DNA from: an archaeon | Lineage (GTDB): Archaea > Nanobdellota > Nanobdellia > SCGC-AAA011-G17 > ARS1178 | Reading direction: 5' to 3' | DNA length: 37,062 nt | Assembly: GCA_002688325.1 (NCBI GenBank) | Contig: NZCS01000025.1 | Span: 1 to 37,062 of the forward strand | In this document: one piece after another, positions 16,193 through 22,715 of the stretch | Layout: each line of letters begins with the position of its first letter | Numbering within the stretch: position 1 is the stretch's first letter | Made by a program: the position numbers and the translations under genes | Notes under the pieces: model-generated | What the model saw: only the letters and a program-made list of their open reading frames with translations | Database searches by the model: none | What the model was told of the DNA's origin: nothing

Positions 16193-16390
16193 ATGTTAAT
16201 AAAATTAGGGAAACAAGCTGAAATAAGCAGGATTATTAATGGTATATCTTTTTTAGAGATAGAAGAAAGTATTGAGAAAGGTGTTAAGAGTAAAGAAAAA
16301 GATGATGTTGTTAGTGCTTTTAGTGATTTGAAAATCAATTTTAATGTGCAAGGTAAAGTCCATATAATTAAGAGGTTGGTTAGAAAATGA
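16193..16390 (+). CDS. Small protein, possible toxin partner (DUF4258-like)
   Basis: This 65-residue protein has a 4-base ATGA overlap with the next gene, a YgiT-type zinc-finger/AbrB protein. The helix GISFLEIEESIEKGV and the following strands (INFNVQGKVHIIKRLV) resemble the DUF4258 pattern of small RelE-like toxins. Those toxins are often paired with YgiT-type zinc-finger antitoxins. The similarity is weak and the protein is shorter than usual. A TATA-like TTTATATAAAT (about 16149-16159) and a GAGG ribosome-binding site precede the start. Confidence 0.5.
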   Translation: MLIKLGKQAEISRIINGISFLEIEESIEKGVKSKEKDDVVSAFSDLKINFNVQGKVHIIKRLVRK

Positions 16391-16716
16391 TGTGTATGTT
16401 TTGTAAAGGGAATGTTGTAAGGAAAAGGGTGAAGTATGAATTAGTTGGAGAAGTTCTAGGAATTTTTCCTGTTGAAGTTTGTGTTAAGTGTAATGAAAGA
16501 TTTTATACTAAGGAAACTAGTATGTTGATTGAAAAAGTTGCTAGGAAAAAAGGTTTATGGGATTTGAAAAGTAAAACTAAGGTTAGTAGGGTTGGTAATT
16601 CTTTAGCTGTTAGATTTAATAAGAAATTAGTTGAGTTTTTAGGATTGAATAAAGGTGAAGAGTTTAGTATTTTTCCTGAAAGTAAGGATAGGATTGTTAT
16701 TAGTAGGAATAGGTAG
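16387..16716 (+). CDS. YgiT-type zinc finger fused to AbrB/MazE-like DNA-binding domain, putative antitoxin
   Basis: This 109-residue two-domain protein has an N-terminal zinc finger with CMFC (3-6) and CVKC (36-39), spaced by the V-P/F-x-E-V-C pattern of YgiT/MqsA fingers. The C-terminal swapped-hairpin AbrB/MazE domain is VSRVGNSLAVRFNKKLVEFL followed by LNKGEEFSIF. Antitoxins of this design bind DNA through the AbrB half and regulate their own operon. It overlaps the upstream small gene by 4 bases. The toxin-antitoxin assignment rests on architecture and pairing. Confidence 0.75.
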   Translation: MMCMFCKGNVVRKRVKYELVGEVLGIFPVEVCVKCNERFYTKETSMLIEKVARKKGLWDLKSKTKVSRVGNSLAVRFNKKLVEFLGLNKGEEFSIFPESKDRIVISRNR

Positions 16717-16763
16717 AAGTTTTTTGGGAAAAATTTATTAAGAAGTTTTGTTTTTAGGATATT

Positions 16764-17042
16764 ATGGTTGTAAGTGAAGAAAGAAGATTAGAATTACTTG
16801 TTAGAGCTTCTAAAGAAGATGTAAGAAAAGGAAGAGTTTATGGAAGAAGAGAAGTTGGAAGTGGTTCTTATGATCTTGATCAGACTCCTTTTGAACCGGA
16901 TGTTGGGTCTACTTTAAGACATCAAGATTGGGGTTCTTTATCATATAAATTAGCTATTTTACATAATAAATGGCATGGGTTAAATGTAAGAATTCCAGAA
17001 GGGTATAAAAAGCCCAAAAAAAAGGATAAAAGAAAATCTTAA
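16764..17042 (+). CDS. Unrecognised basic 92-residue protein
   Basis: This soluble protein has an arginine/glutamate-rich N-terminal helix (EERRLELLVRASKEDVRKGR), a central QTPFEPDVGSTLRHQDWGS region and a strongly basic end (KKPKKKDKRKS). Such a tail suggests nucleic-acid binding or simple disorder. It lies between two antitoxin-like genes, 47 bases after the AbrB protein. I recognise no family. Confidence 0.5.
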   Translation: MVVSEERRLELLVRASKEDVRKGRVYGRREVGSGSYDLDQTPFEPDVGSTLRHQDWGSLSYKLAILHNKWHGLNVRIPEGYKKPKKKDKRKS

Positions 17043-17055
17043 TTTAACTGTTAAA
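17043..17055 (+). promoter_or_regulatory. TTTAACTGTTAAA dyad upstream of HicB-like gene
   Basis: A 13-base interrupted palindrome (TTTAAC-T-GTTAAA) stands directly before a BRE/TATA-like AAAGTTTATAAAT, followed by the HicB-like start at 17092. It is one of eleven related motifs in the window. Confidence 0.45.
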
Positions 17056-17091
17056 AAAAAGTTTATAAATTGTATAAATATGTAATATACT

Positions 17092-17250
17092 ATGAAAGAA
17101 TTTAATATTATAATTGAGGAAGGAGAAGATGGGTATTTGATTAGTGAGGTTATTGAATTACCTGGATGTTATACACAAGCTAAAGGTTTTGATGAACTGA
17201 TTAGTAGAACAAAAGAAGCTATTTCTTTGTATTTGAAATGTGATTTCTAG
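17092..17250 (+). CDS. HicB-like (UPF0150) antitoxin-type protein
   Basis: This 52-residue protein has the HicB/UPF0150 fold pattern: strand IIIEEGEDGYLISEV, then ELPGCYTQAKGFDELISRTKEAISLYL. The E-x-PGC-x-TQG turn and following helix are the family signature. There is no C-terminal DNA-binding domain and no HicA toxin gene beside it, so it is an orphan. Many archaea carry such solitary HicB-like proteins. It has its own TATA-like box (GTTTATAAAT) with the TTTAACTGTTAAA motif just upstream. Confidence 0.75.
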   Translation: MKEFNIIIEEGEDGYLISEVIELPGCYTQAKGFDELISRTKEAISLYLKCDF

Positions 17251-17294
17251 AAAAAAGTTTTTGTAAAATATATTTAACTGTTTAAAATAAAAAA

Positions 17295-17378
17295 TGGGGA
17301 CGGCAGGATTCGAACCCACAGCGTCCGATTTCTTCTAATGAACTGGAGTCGGAAATTTTGCCATTAAACTACGCCCCC
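17295..17378 (-). tRNA. tRNA-Trp(CCA) with a 13-base intron after position 37
   Basis: Read on the minus strand, the acceptor is GGGGGCG/CGTCCCC and the D arm GTTTAATGGCAAAAT. The anticodon stem TCCGA/TCGGA encloses CTCCAG, the intron and A. The mature loop is then CTCCAGA with anticodon CCA, as in other archaeal tRNA-Trp. The T arm is GTGGG-TTCGAAT-CCTGC with G.U pairs, and the discriminator is A without CCA. A TATA-like TTTTATAAACT lies upstream near 17402-17412. Confidence 0.88.
17330..17342 (-). other. Intron of tRNA-Trp (13 bases)
   Basis: The intron is TTCATTAGAAGAA on the minus strand. Anticodon-loop CTCC faces intron GAAG (three of four pairs, one C.A mismatch) with three-base bulges AG|T and AA|A, a relaxed bulge-helix motif. 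The inner helix is replaced by a small loop. Removal gives a standard 7-base anticodon loop. Confidence 0.8.
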
Positions 17379-17433
17379 TATAGTTAAAATTATTGATTAA
17401 ATAGTTTATAAAATTAATGTTTTTGAAGAGAAA

Positions 17434-18090
17434 TTAAAACCCTTTTAATCTTAAAATTTGATTTATTTCATCTGAAGATATAGCACAACCTCTTAATCTT
17501 AAACCCCATAATAATCCATCTAAGAAATCTTTTTTCTTACCTTTAGGAATAAACTCTTTGAATAAACCTTTTTCAAATGCAATAGTCATTAGTTCTGTAC
17601 TTCTTATTATTTTTGTGTTTTCTGTTAGTTTTTTAAATTCATTTAGGTTTTTAACATCTATATGGATTTTAGAATGTAATTTTTTCTCTAATAATTCTTT
17701 TAATTTCATTGGATTTTCTATAAGCATTCTTGTTGTTCTTTCATCAATTACACTTATGTTGTTGTTTTGCATTGAAATTGCTTCTATTTCTCCTTCATGA
17801 ACTATTCTAATTTTTTTTCTTTTGTTAATGTAAATAGAATTAGCTAAATTCATTAAATAATTTATTTTTTCTTTTTTTATTGTTAATACTTTATCTTCTA
17901 GTAAATCTTGAATTATTAGAGCTTCTAATTTGTATTTTTTTCCTTTTATTGGATTATCTATAAGTTCTTTTTTTACAGAAGAAGGTATGATAAAATCTCC
18001 CTTGAATTGTTTTTTTAATTCTCTTAATATATTTAATAAGTTGTTTGTTGCTATACTAATAATACTACTTGAATCAAAAATTAGGTTCAT
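17434..18090 (-). CDS. PIN-domain ribonuclease-like protein
   Basis: This 218-residue protein starts with the PIN strand NLIFDSSSIISIA (first acidic ligand). It has a conserved Glu in VKKELIDN, then HEGEIEAISM (central Glu) and ISVIDERTTRMLIE (C-terminal Asp), giving a full metal site. The C-terminal extension, IPKGKKKDFLDGLLWGLRLRGCAISSDEINQILR, is helical. The start overlaps the stop of the upstream gene by 4 bases, so the pair is co-translated. PIN proteins in such pairs are usually RNases controlled by the partner. Confidence 0.8.
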   Translation of the reverse strand: MNLIFDSSSIISIATNNLLNILRELKKQFKGDFIIPSSVKKELIDNPIKGKKYKLEALIIQDLLEDKVLTIKKEKINYLMNLANSIYINKRKKIRIVHEGEIEAISMQNNNISVIDERTTRMLIENPMKLKELLEKKLHSKIHIDVKNLNEFKKLTENTKIIRSTELMTIAFEKGLFKEFIPKGKKKDFLDGLLWGLRLRGCAISSDEINQILRLKGF

Positions 18091-18653
18091 TTGAATAAAC
18101 TCCTTGTTAATTCTAATCTTTTTTGGATATCTTTTGTTTTTGATAAAGGAACATCTGATATTCCTGTTCTACCTGTGTAATCTTGTAAATCCCATTGTGA
18201 GATATGTAATAATTTAGATGTAGTTCCTGCTGATAAACCATGTTCATATAATCTAGAAGCTTTTGAAATTTTTCCTTTGTCTATTATTTCTTTTATGTAT
18301 TTTTTTAGGTTAGAGTCTAGTTTTTGTGAAATAAAGAATATGTTATGGATGTTTTTGTGGTAATTTTTGAATTTGTTGTTTTTTAGATTTTTGTAGGCTT
18401 GTTTTAGGTTAAATTGAACTTGGTTGTTGAATTTGTCATAGTCTTTGTATTCTTGGTATTTGGTTCTTTCATATATTTTAGATAGAGAATAGATTAAAAC
18501 AGCCATTTCTATTGCTTCTTGATCTTGAAATGTAGTAGAGTCGTGAATTGTTTGATTAGATAAATCTTTTAGTTTTTTAATATTATGTTGTTTAATAGCT
18601 ATAGAAGATTGTTTTATAATTCTTAGTATGTTGTTCTTTATTCTATCTATCAA
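18087..18653 (-). CDS. Helical protein with C-terminal HTH-like segment, partner of the PIN protein
   Basis: This 188-residue, mostly helical and basic protein ends in SKASRLYEHGLSAGTTSKLL followed by HISQWDLQDYTGRTGISD. That looks like a short helix-turn-helix unit of a type commonly seen next to PIN genes in archaea. The N-terminal part (about 1-130) resembles a helical bundle of conserved-hypothetical type. It overlaps the PIN gene by 4 bases and is transcribed first, the order expected for an antitoxin. The function is inferred from pairing. Confidence 0.6.
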   Translation of the reverse strand: MIDRIKNNILRIIKQSSIAIKQHNIKKLKDLSNQTIHDSTTFQDQEAIEMAVLIYSLSKIYERTKYQEYKDYDKFNNQVQFNLKQAYKNLKNNKFKNYHKNIHNIFFISQKLDSNLKKYIKEIIDKGKISKASRLYEHGLSAGTTSKLLHISQWDLQDYTGRTGISDVPLSKTKDIQKRLELTRSLFK

Positions 18654-18704
18654 TTTACACCTCTTTTATGTTTTAAAGGAAATTGTATTAAATAAAGGTT
18701 TTGG

Positions 18705-18717
18705 TTTAACTGTTAAA
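18705..18717 (+). promoter_or_regulatory. TTTAACTGTTAAA dyad in the divergent PIN-pair / membrane-protein promoter region
   Basis: This perfect interrupted palindrome, the same as at 17043, sits 52 bases upstream of the PIN-partner gene on one side. It is followed by repeat copy C towards the small membrane protein on the other. Confidence 0.4.
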
Positions 18718-18725
18718 GTTTTAGG

Positions 18726-18746
18726 AAAAAAGCTTAACCAAAAAAG
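18726..18746 (+). repeat. Intergenic repeat copy C
   Basis: This 21-base copy is identical to A and D. It lies upstream of a TATA-like CTTTTTATAG (about 18748-18757) for the small membrane-protein gene at 18793. Confidence 0.6.
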
Positions 18747-18792
18747 AACTTTTTATAGAAAATAATAAATACTAGGAAAATATAATAAATAT

Positions 18793-18954
18793 ATGAAAAA
18801 GGGAATGATTAATCCAATTGATTTGATTGCAGGTATTATAGTTATTGTAGCAGGTATTGTTATCATAACTGGGAGAGTTAACTTAGGTGTTGTTTTAGCT
18901 AGTATTGGTTTATTGATTGAAGGAATAAAAATATTATTAAAAGGTGGTTTGTAA
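18793..18954 (+). CDS. Small two-helix membrane protein
   Basis: This 53-residue product, MKKGMINPIDLIAGIIVIVA and onwards, has two hydrophobic helices separated by ITGRVNLG. Its start follows repeat copy C and a TATA-like box, and its stop is one base before the ATG of a second small membrane protein, forming a two-gene unit. Glycine-rich helices of this kind are common in small archaeal membrane proteins. No known family is recognised. Confidence 0.55.
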   Translation: MKKGMINPIDLIAGIIVIVAGIVIITGRVNLGVVLASIGLLIEGIKILLKGGL

Positions 18955-18955
18955 A

Positions 18956-19099
18956 ATGGTAGAAACAATAAATTTGATAATTGGAATTAGTGTTATTGTG
19001 TTAAATTTAATACCTTTTGTAATTAAAAAACCTAAATATCTATTTTTAACAAGTTTGGTTTCTTTTATAATGTTATTTTTGTTAGCTAATTTTCAGTGA
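18956..19099 (+). CDS. Small two-helix membrane protein
   Basis: This 47-residue product starts MVETINLIIGISVIVLNLIP, has a short basic loop (KKPKYL) and a second hydrophobic helix ending LLANFQ. The gene starts one base after the preceding gene's stop, so the pair is probably co-expressed. Function is unknown. Confidence 0.5.
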   Translation: MVETINLIIGISVIVLNLIPFVIKKPKYLFLTSLVSFIMLFLLANFQ

Positions 19100-19107
19100 G
19101 TGTAACG

Positions 19108-19127
19108 AACCAGTTAAATATATAAAT
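19108..19127 (+). promoter_or_regulatory. Rubrerythrin promoter: AACCAGTTAAA motif fused to TATA box
   Basis: AACCAGTTAAA runs directly into TATATAAAT. The upstream context GTGAGTGTAACGAACCAG is nearly repeated before the membrane-protein gene at 36750 (GTGAATGTAATGAACCAG), so this is a shared promoter design. The rubrerythrin ATG is at 19169 behind an AAAGGGGG ribosome-binding site. Confidence 0.55.
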
Positions 19128-19168
19128 GAGTTGTGTTTTTTAGTTAATAATTCTTAAAGGGGGTAAAA

Positions 19169-19714
19169 ATGAGTAAAACAGAAGAAAATTTAAAAACAGC
19201 GTTTGCTGGTGAAAGTCAAGCAAGAAATAAATATGATTATTTTGCTAAGGTAGCTAAAGCAGAGGGTTATTTGTATATAGCTAAGATATTTGAAGAAACT
19301 GCTTTAAATGAGATGCAACATGCTAAAGAAGAGTTTAAATTAATGAAAGGTATAGGAGATACAAAAGATAATTTGAAAGCTGCTATTGCAGGAGAGCATT
19401 ATGAGAATTCTGAAATGTATCCTGGAATGGAGAAAGATGCTAAAGAAGAAGGTAATGAAGATGCAGAGAAATTGTTTAAAGAAATAGCTGAAGTTGAGAA
19501 AGAGCATGAGAAAAGATATAAAAAATTATTAGAAATGGTTGAGAAAGGTAGTGTATATAAGAGAAGTAAAAAAATAAGATGGAAATGTAGTAAATGTGGA
19601 TATATTACTGAAGGTAAGGAAGCAGTTGAAAGATGTCCTTCTTGTGATCATGAAAGAAAGTATTTTGAACCTGAGTGTATGTGCTTTGAAGAAGGATGTG
19701 AAATTTGTGGATAA
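19169..19714 (+). CDS. Rubrerythrin
   Basis: This 181-residue peroxide-reducing diiron protein begins with a ferritin-like four-helix domain. Iron ligands appear in AFAGESQARNKYD, FEETALNEMQHAKEE, AAIAGEHYENSEMYP and AEVEKEHEKRYKKLLE (E-x2-H pairs). The C-terminal rubredoxin-like site is WKCSKCGYI with RCPSCDHERKYFE. Beyond the usual end there is an extra Cys-rich tail, ECMCFEEGCEICG, with four more cysteines. It heads an oxidative-stress group with desulfoferrodoxin downstream. The strong ribosome-binding site and its own promoter suggest high expression. Confidence 0.95.
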   Translation: MSKTEENLKTAFAGESQARNKYDYFAKVAKAEGYLYIAKIFEETALNEMQHAKEEFKLMKGIGDTKDNLKAAIAGEHYENSEMYPGMEKDAKEEGNEDAEKLFKEIAEVEKEHEKRYKKLLEMVEKGSVYKRSKKIRWKCSKCGYITEGKEAVERCPSCDHERKYFEPECMCFEEGCEICG

Positions 19715-19725
19715 TCTTTTTTAGA

Positions 19726-19746
19726 AAAAAAGCTTAACCAAAAAAG
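19726..19746 (+). repeat. Intergenic repeat copy D
   Basis: This 21-base copy is identical to A and C. It is preceded by TTTTTTAG and ends next to the GGAGAG ribosome-binding site of the 41-residue Cys-rich gene at 19755. Confidence 0.6.
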
Positions 19747-19754
19747 GAGAGAAA

Positions 19755-19880
19755 ATGAAAGAAAAAAAAGAATGTTTTGATTTTGGAGATAAGAAAATAT
19801 GTGAAGTTTGTAAGTGTGAAGGTGATAAATGCAAATGTGAGAAAAAAGAAGAGAAAAGGAGTTTCAAATGGCAAGAATAA
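19755..19880 (+). CDS. Small Cys-rich protein overlapping desulfoferrodoxin
   Basis: This 41-residue product has C7 and the cluster ICEVCKCEGDKCKC, six cysteines in all, with a charged remainder. It has a good GGAG ribosome-binding site, and its last 13 bases overlap the desulfoferrodoxin start in another frame, so translation of the two is likely coupled. It could carry a zinc or iron site, or deliver iron or electrons to its neighbours. No family is recognised. Confidence 0.5.
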   Translation: MKEKKECFDFGDKKICEVCKCEGDKCKCEKKEEKRSFKWQE

Positions 19881-20248
19881 ATGGAATTTATAAATGTAAT
19901 GTTTGTGGTAATGTAGTTGAAGTTTTAGAAGCTAAAAGTCCTGAAATTGTCTGTTGTAATGAGAATATGAAGTTATTTGAAGAGAAAACAGAAGAAGAAG
20001 GAACTGAAAAACATAAACCAATTTTAGAGATTGATGGTGAGAAAGTAAAAGTTAAAGTTGGAAGTGTAGAACATCCTATGGAAGATGAACATTGGATTGA
20101 ATTGATAGAGATCTTAGGAGATGGGAAGATAATTGCTAGTTCAAGACCTTATCCAGGAGAAAAACCAGAAGCTGAGTTTTGTTTGAGCAGTACAGAAGGT
20201 ATAAGTGCAAGAGCATTGTGTAATGTTCATGGTTTGTGGAAGAATTAA
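19868..20248 (+). CDS. Desulfoferrodoxin / superoxide reductase (two-iron class)
   Basis: This 126-residue enzyme reduces superoxide to peroxide without making oxygen. The N-terminal desulforedoxin site is CNVCGN with VCCNEN. The C-terminal catalytic site has EKHKP (Glu and His), VEHPMEDEHWIE with two histidines, and CNVHGLW with the axial Cys and last His. All four His and the Cys of center II are present. Rubrerythrin upstream would remove the peroxide formed. Electrons probably come from rubredoxin-type donors; a rubredoxin-fused enzyme lies next door. Confidence 0.96.
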   Translation: MARINGIYKCNVCGNVVEVLEAKSPEIVCCNENMKLFEEKTEEEGTEKHKPILEIDGEKVKVKVGSVEHPMEDEHWIELIEILGDGKIIASSRPYPGEKPEAEFCLSSTEGISARALCNVHGLWKN

Positions 20249-20249
20249 T

Positions 20250-20456
20250 TTATTTAAGTAATATTATTATTGCTAAAAATAAATGAGTAATGGCAAAGAT
20301 AGTTGCTAGATCTAAGGTTAATCTATGATGTTGTTTTAGAAAAGTTGAAAATGGTTTTAATCTTGTTGCCCAATGGATATTACAAGAAGGAATATGTAAT
20401 AAGATAAATAAACCTGCAATGATTGATGTGTAGAATTGAATTTGTTCTATAGTCAT
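20250..20456 (-). CDS. Two-helix membrane protein with R-L-K-x9-H-x13-H motif (candidate mini-cytochrome b)
   Basis: This 68-residue protein has helix 1 about 7-21, a loop HIPSCNIHWATRLKPFS, and helix 2 about 45-67. R32-L33-K34, H44 and H58 have exactly the same spacing as R35-L36-K37, H47 and H61 in the protein at 22708, and both have a Ser-Cys before them. H-x13-H on one helix is the spacing that carries two b hemes in cytochrome b. Its ATG overlaps the stop of the rubredoxin-TPP enzyme by 4 bases, so it probably receives that enzyme's electrons or anchors it. Heme binding is inference. Confidence 0.65.
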   Translation of the reverse strand: MTIEQIQFYTSIIAGLFILLHIPSCNIHWATRLKPFSTFLKQHHRLTLDLATIFAITHLFLAIIILLK

Positions 20457-22210
20457 ACTTTTTTTACTCCTCTAATCATTTTGTTTGGGTCAATCATGAT
20501 TTCTACTATTGTTGGTTTTTTTGATTGGAATGCTTTTTTTAAGATATTATTTAAGTTTTTAGGATTGATAACTCTGTAACCATCTCCACCACAAGATTTT
20601 GCAAATTCAGCAAAGTTTGGATTTGGAAATGAAACTCCAAATTCTGGATAACCATCTCTTATTTGTTCTTTTTTTATGTTTTTTAATTTTTCATCATTGA
20701 ATAGAATAACTTTTATTGGTAATTTTTCTCTAACTGCTGTTGTAAAATCTGCCATTAACATTCCAAAGCCACCATCTCCAGTTATACATATTACTTGTTT
20801 ATTTGGAAAATCTAATTGTGCTGATAGAGAAGCGGGAAGGGAGAATGCCATGCTTGCCATATTAGCTGACATGAATGTTTTTTGTCCTTCACAAATAAAT
20901 TTTTTGTAAAACCAAAAAGTATGATCTCCTACATCTACACAGATAATAGCATTTTTGTTAATATTATTTTTTAATGCTTGAATAACAAATCCTGGATTTA
21001 TTGGTGTTGAGAAATCTTTTGATTCTTTTTCAATTTCATTTAGATGTTCTTGTTTGTATTTGTTAATATTTTCAATGAATTTTTTATTTTCTTGTTTGTT
21101 AGATATTAAAGGTACTAATTTTTGTAATATTAAATCAGAATCCCCTAGTAATCCTGCGTCAACATTAAATGTTTTTCCTATTTTTAATGAATCATTATCT
21201 ATCTGAATTATTTTCATATTTGGAGGTACTAGATTAGCTTGTCTAAAACCAGAACCAATTATAATAATTAAATCAGAATCTGCAATAGATTTAGCTGCAT
21301 ATATTGATCCAATTGATCCTAAAACTCCTAAAGAATATTTGTATGTTTCATTGATAACTCCTTTTGCTCTTGAAGTTGTTGCTATTGGTGCTTTTAATTT
21401 TTGAGATAATTGTAATAATAATTTAGAAGAGTGTCTTGCTCCCCATCCTGCTAAAATTGTAATTTTATTGGAATTATTGATTAATTGTGCTGCTTTTTTG
21501 ATATTTTTGTTTGAAAATGTAGGATTTTGAAATATTTCTGGTTTGAATATTTTTTCTGGAAGATTTTCTGTAAGAATATCTGTTGGAGTACTTAGGACTG
21601 AAACTCCTGGTTTTTTATAAGCATTTTTAATTGCTGTTTTTGTTAATTTTAATGCTTGATTTGGTTTTGAAATAGTTTCTGCAAATTCTGTAAATGATTG
21701 AAATAGTTCTATTTGATCAATTTCTTGAAATGCTTCACTTCCTAAGTAAATTTCTGGTATTTGTCCTGCTAGGGCTAGAACTGGAGATCTATCTGTTGCT
21801 GCATCTACTAATCCTGTTATTAAATTAGTTGAACCTGGGCCTGCTATAGAAATACAAACTCCTAATGAATCTGTTATTTTTCCATGAGCTGAAGCCATAA
21901 AAGCTGCTGTTTCTTCATGTCTTGTTAAGATAAATTTGATTTTACTTCTTCTGATTGCATCTATTATAGGAAGATTAGATTCTCCTGGAATTCCATAAAT
22001 ATGTTTTACATTGAAAGCTTCTAGTTGTTTTACTATTTTATCTGCTACGTTTGTTGAGGTTTTTTGAGTAATTTTTGATAGTGGAACAAATGCTGATTTT
22101 GGTGCCCCACATACTGGACAAATATAAGAATCAGGTAATGAAGAAAATTTCTTTTTTTGTTTTGATTCATCATAAACCCAGTTACAGACAGTACATCTAA
22201 ATTTAGTCAT
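20453..22210 (-). CDS. Rubredoxin fused to a TPP-dependent enzyme (pyruvate oxidase/acetolactate synthase family)
   Basis: This 585-residue protein begins with a rubredoxin domain holding one iron through C6-x2-C9 and C31-x2-C34 (YICPVCGAPKSAF). A full thiamine-diphosphate enzyme follows from residue 55: IPGESNLPIID, the catalytic-type Glu in RHEETAAFMA (E99), GPGSTNLITGL, a central domain with ILAGWGARHSSK, and the C-terminal TPP site ITGDGGFGML with N in LFNDEKL. It resembles pyruvate oxidase and acetolactate synthase; which reaction it does is unclear. The rubredoxin implies one-electron transfer out of the active site, fitting a pyruvate:acceptor oxidase. It overlaps the two-helix membrane gene by 4 bases. 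Confidence 0.85.
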   Translation of the reverse strand: MTKFRCTVCNWVYDESKQKKKFSSLPDSYICPVCGAPKSAFVPLSKITQKTSTNVADKIVKQLEAFNVKHIYGIPGESNLPIIDAIRRSKIKFILTRHEETAAFMASAHGKITDSLGVCISIAGPGSTNLITGLVDAATDRSPVLALAGQIPEIYLGSEAFQEIDQIELFQSFTEFAETISKPNQALKLTKTAIKNAYKKPGVSVLSTPTDILTENLPEKIFKPEIFQNPTFSNKNIKKAAQLINNSNKITILAGWGARHSSKLLLQLSQKLKAPIATTSRAKGVINETYKYSLGVLGSIGSIYAAKSIADSDLIIIIGSGFRQANLVPPNMKIIQIDNDSLKIGKTFNVDAGLLGDSDLILQKLVPLISNKQENKKFIENINKYKQEHLNEIEKESKDFSTPINPGFVIQALKNNINKNAIICVDVGDHTFWFYKKFICEGQKTFMSANMASMAFSLPASLSAQLDFPNKQVICITGDGGFGMLMADFTTAVREKLPIKVILFNDEKLKNIKKEQIRDGYPEFGVSFPNPNFAEFAKSCGGDGYRVINPKNLNNILKKAFQSKKPTIVEIMIDPNKMIRGVKKV

Positions 22211-22291
22211 AATACACCTCTAAAATATATATTGTTTAAGATATATATAAGATTTACTTTTGAGAAACTATAATTTTATAAATGATAATTG

Positions 22292-22304
22292 TTTAACTGT
22301 TTAG
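22292..22304 (+). promoter_or_regulatory. TTTAACTGTTTAG motif over the likely start site of the CuA gene
   Basis: The motif lies about 14 bases after a TATA-like TTTTATAAAT (22273-22282) and just before the GAGGGTGA ribosome-binding site. It would cover the transcription start, a position suited to an operator. Confidence 0.45.
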
Positions 22305-22316
22305 AAAGAGGGTGAA

Positions 22317-22715
22317 ATGAAAAAAATATTATTAATTTTAGTGTTGTTGTTTTTTGTAGCTGGTTGTGGAGATATAAATGAAGGTTCTAATGAACCTAAT
22401 CAGAATTCTGATGTTCCTGATGTAAAAGATACTCAAGAAGTTAAAGAATTTGTAATGACAGCTAAACAATTTGATTTTGTTCCAGGAAGAATAACTGTTA
22501 ATAAAGGTGATAGAGTAAGATTAAAAATAACTAGCGTTGATGTGAAACATGGTTTTTCATTGTCAGAATTTGGGATTAATAGAGATTTGGAAGTTGATAA
22601 ACAAGAAGTTATTGAATTTGTAGCTGATAAAGTAGGAGAATTTAAATTTAGGTGTAGTGTGTTTTGTGGTTCTGGTCATGGTGGAATGGAAGGGGTGTTG
22701 ATTGTAAATGGTTGA
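22317..22715 (+). CDS. CuA-type cupredoxin lipoprotein
   Basis: This 132-residue protein has a lipoprotein signal peptide with lipobox VAGC near residue 17, an acidic linker, and a cytochrome-oxidase-subunit-II-like cupredoxin domain: FVMTAKQFDFVPGRITVNKG, HGFSLSEFG (first ligand His), and CSVFCGSGHGGM with C-x3-C-x3-H-x2-M, the binuclear CuA pattern. It is anchored outside the cell by its lipid. No oxidase subunit I or nitrous-oxide reductase is nearby. The gene overlaps the following two-helix membrane gene by 8 bases, so they likely work together. Copper content is inferred from ligands. Confidence 0.85.
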   Translation: MKKILLILVLLFFVAGCGDINEGSNEPNQNSDVPDVKDTQEVKEFVMTAKQFDFVPGRITVNKGDRVRLKITSVDVKHGFSLSEFGINRDLEVDKQEVIEFVADKVGEFKFRCSVFCGSGHGGMEGVLIVNG

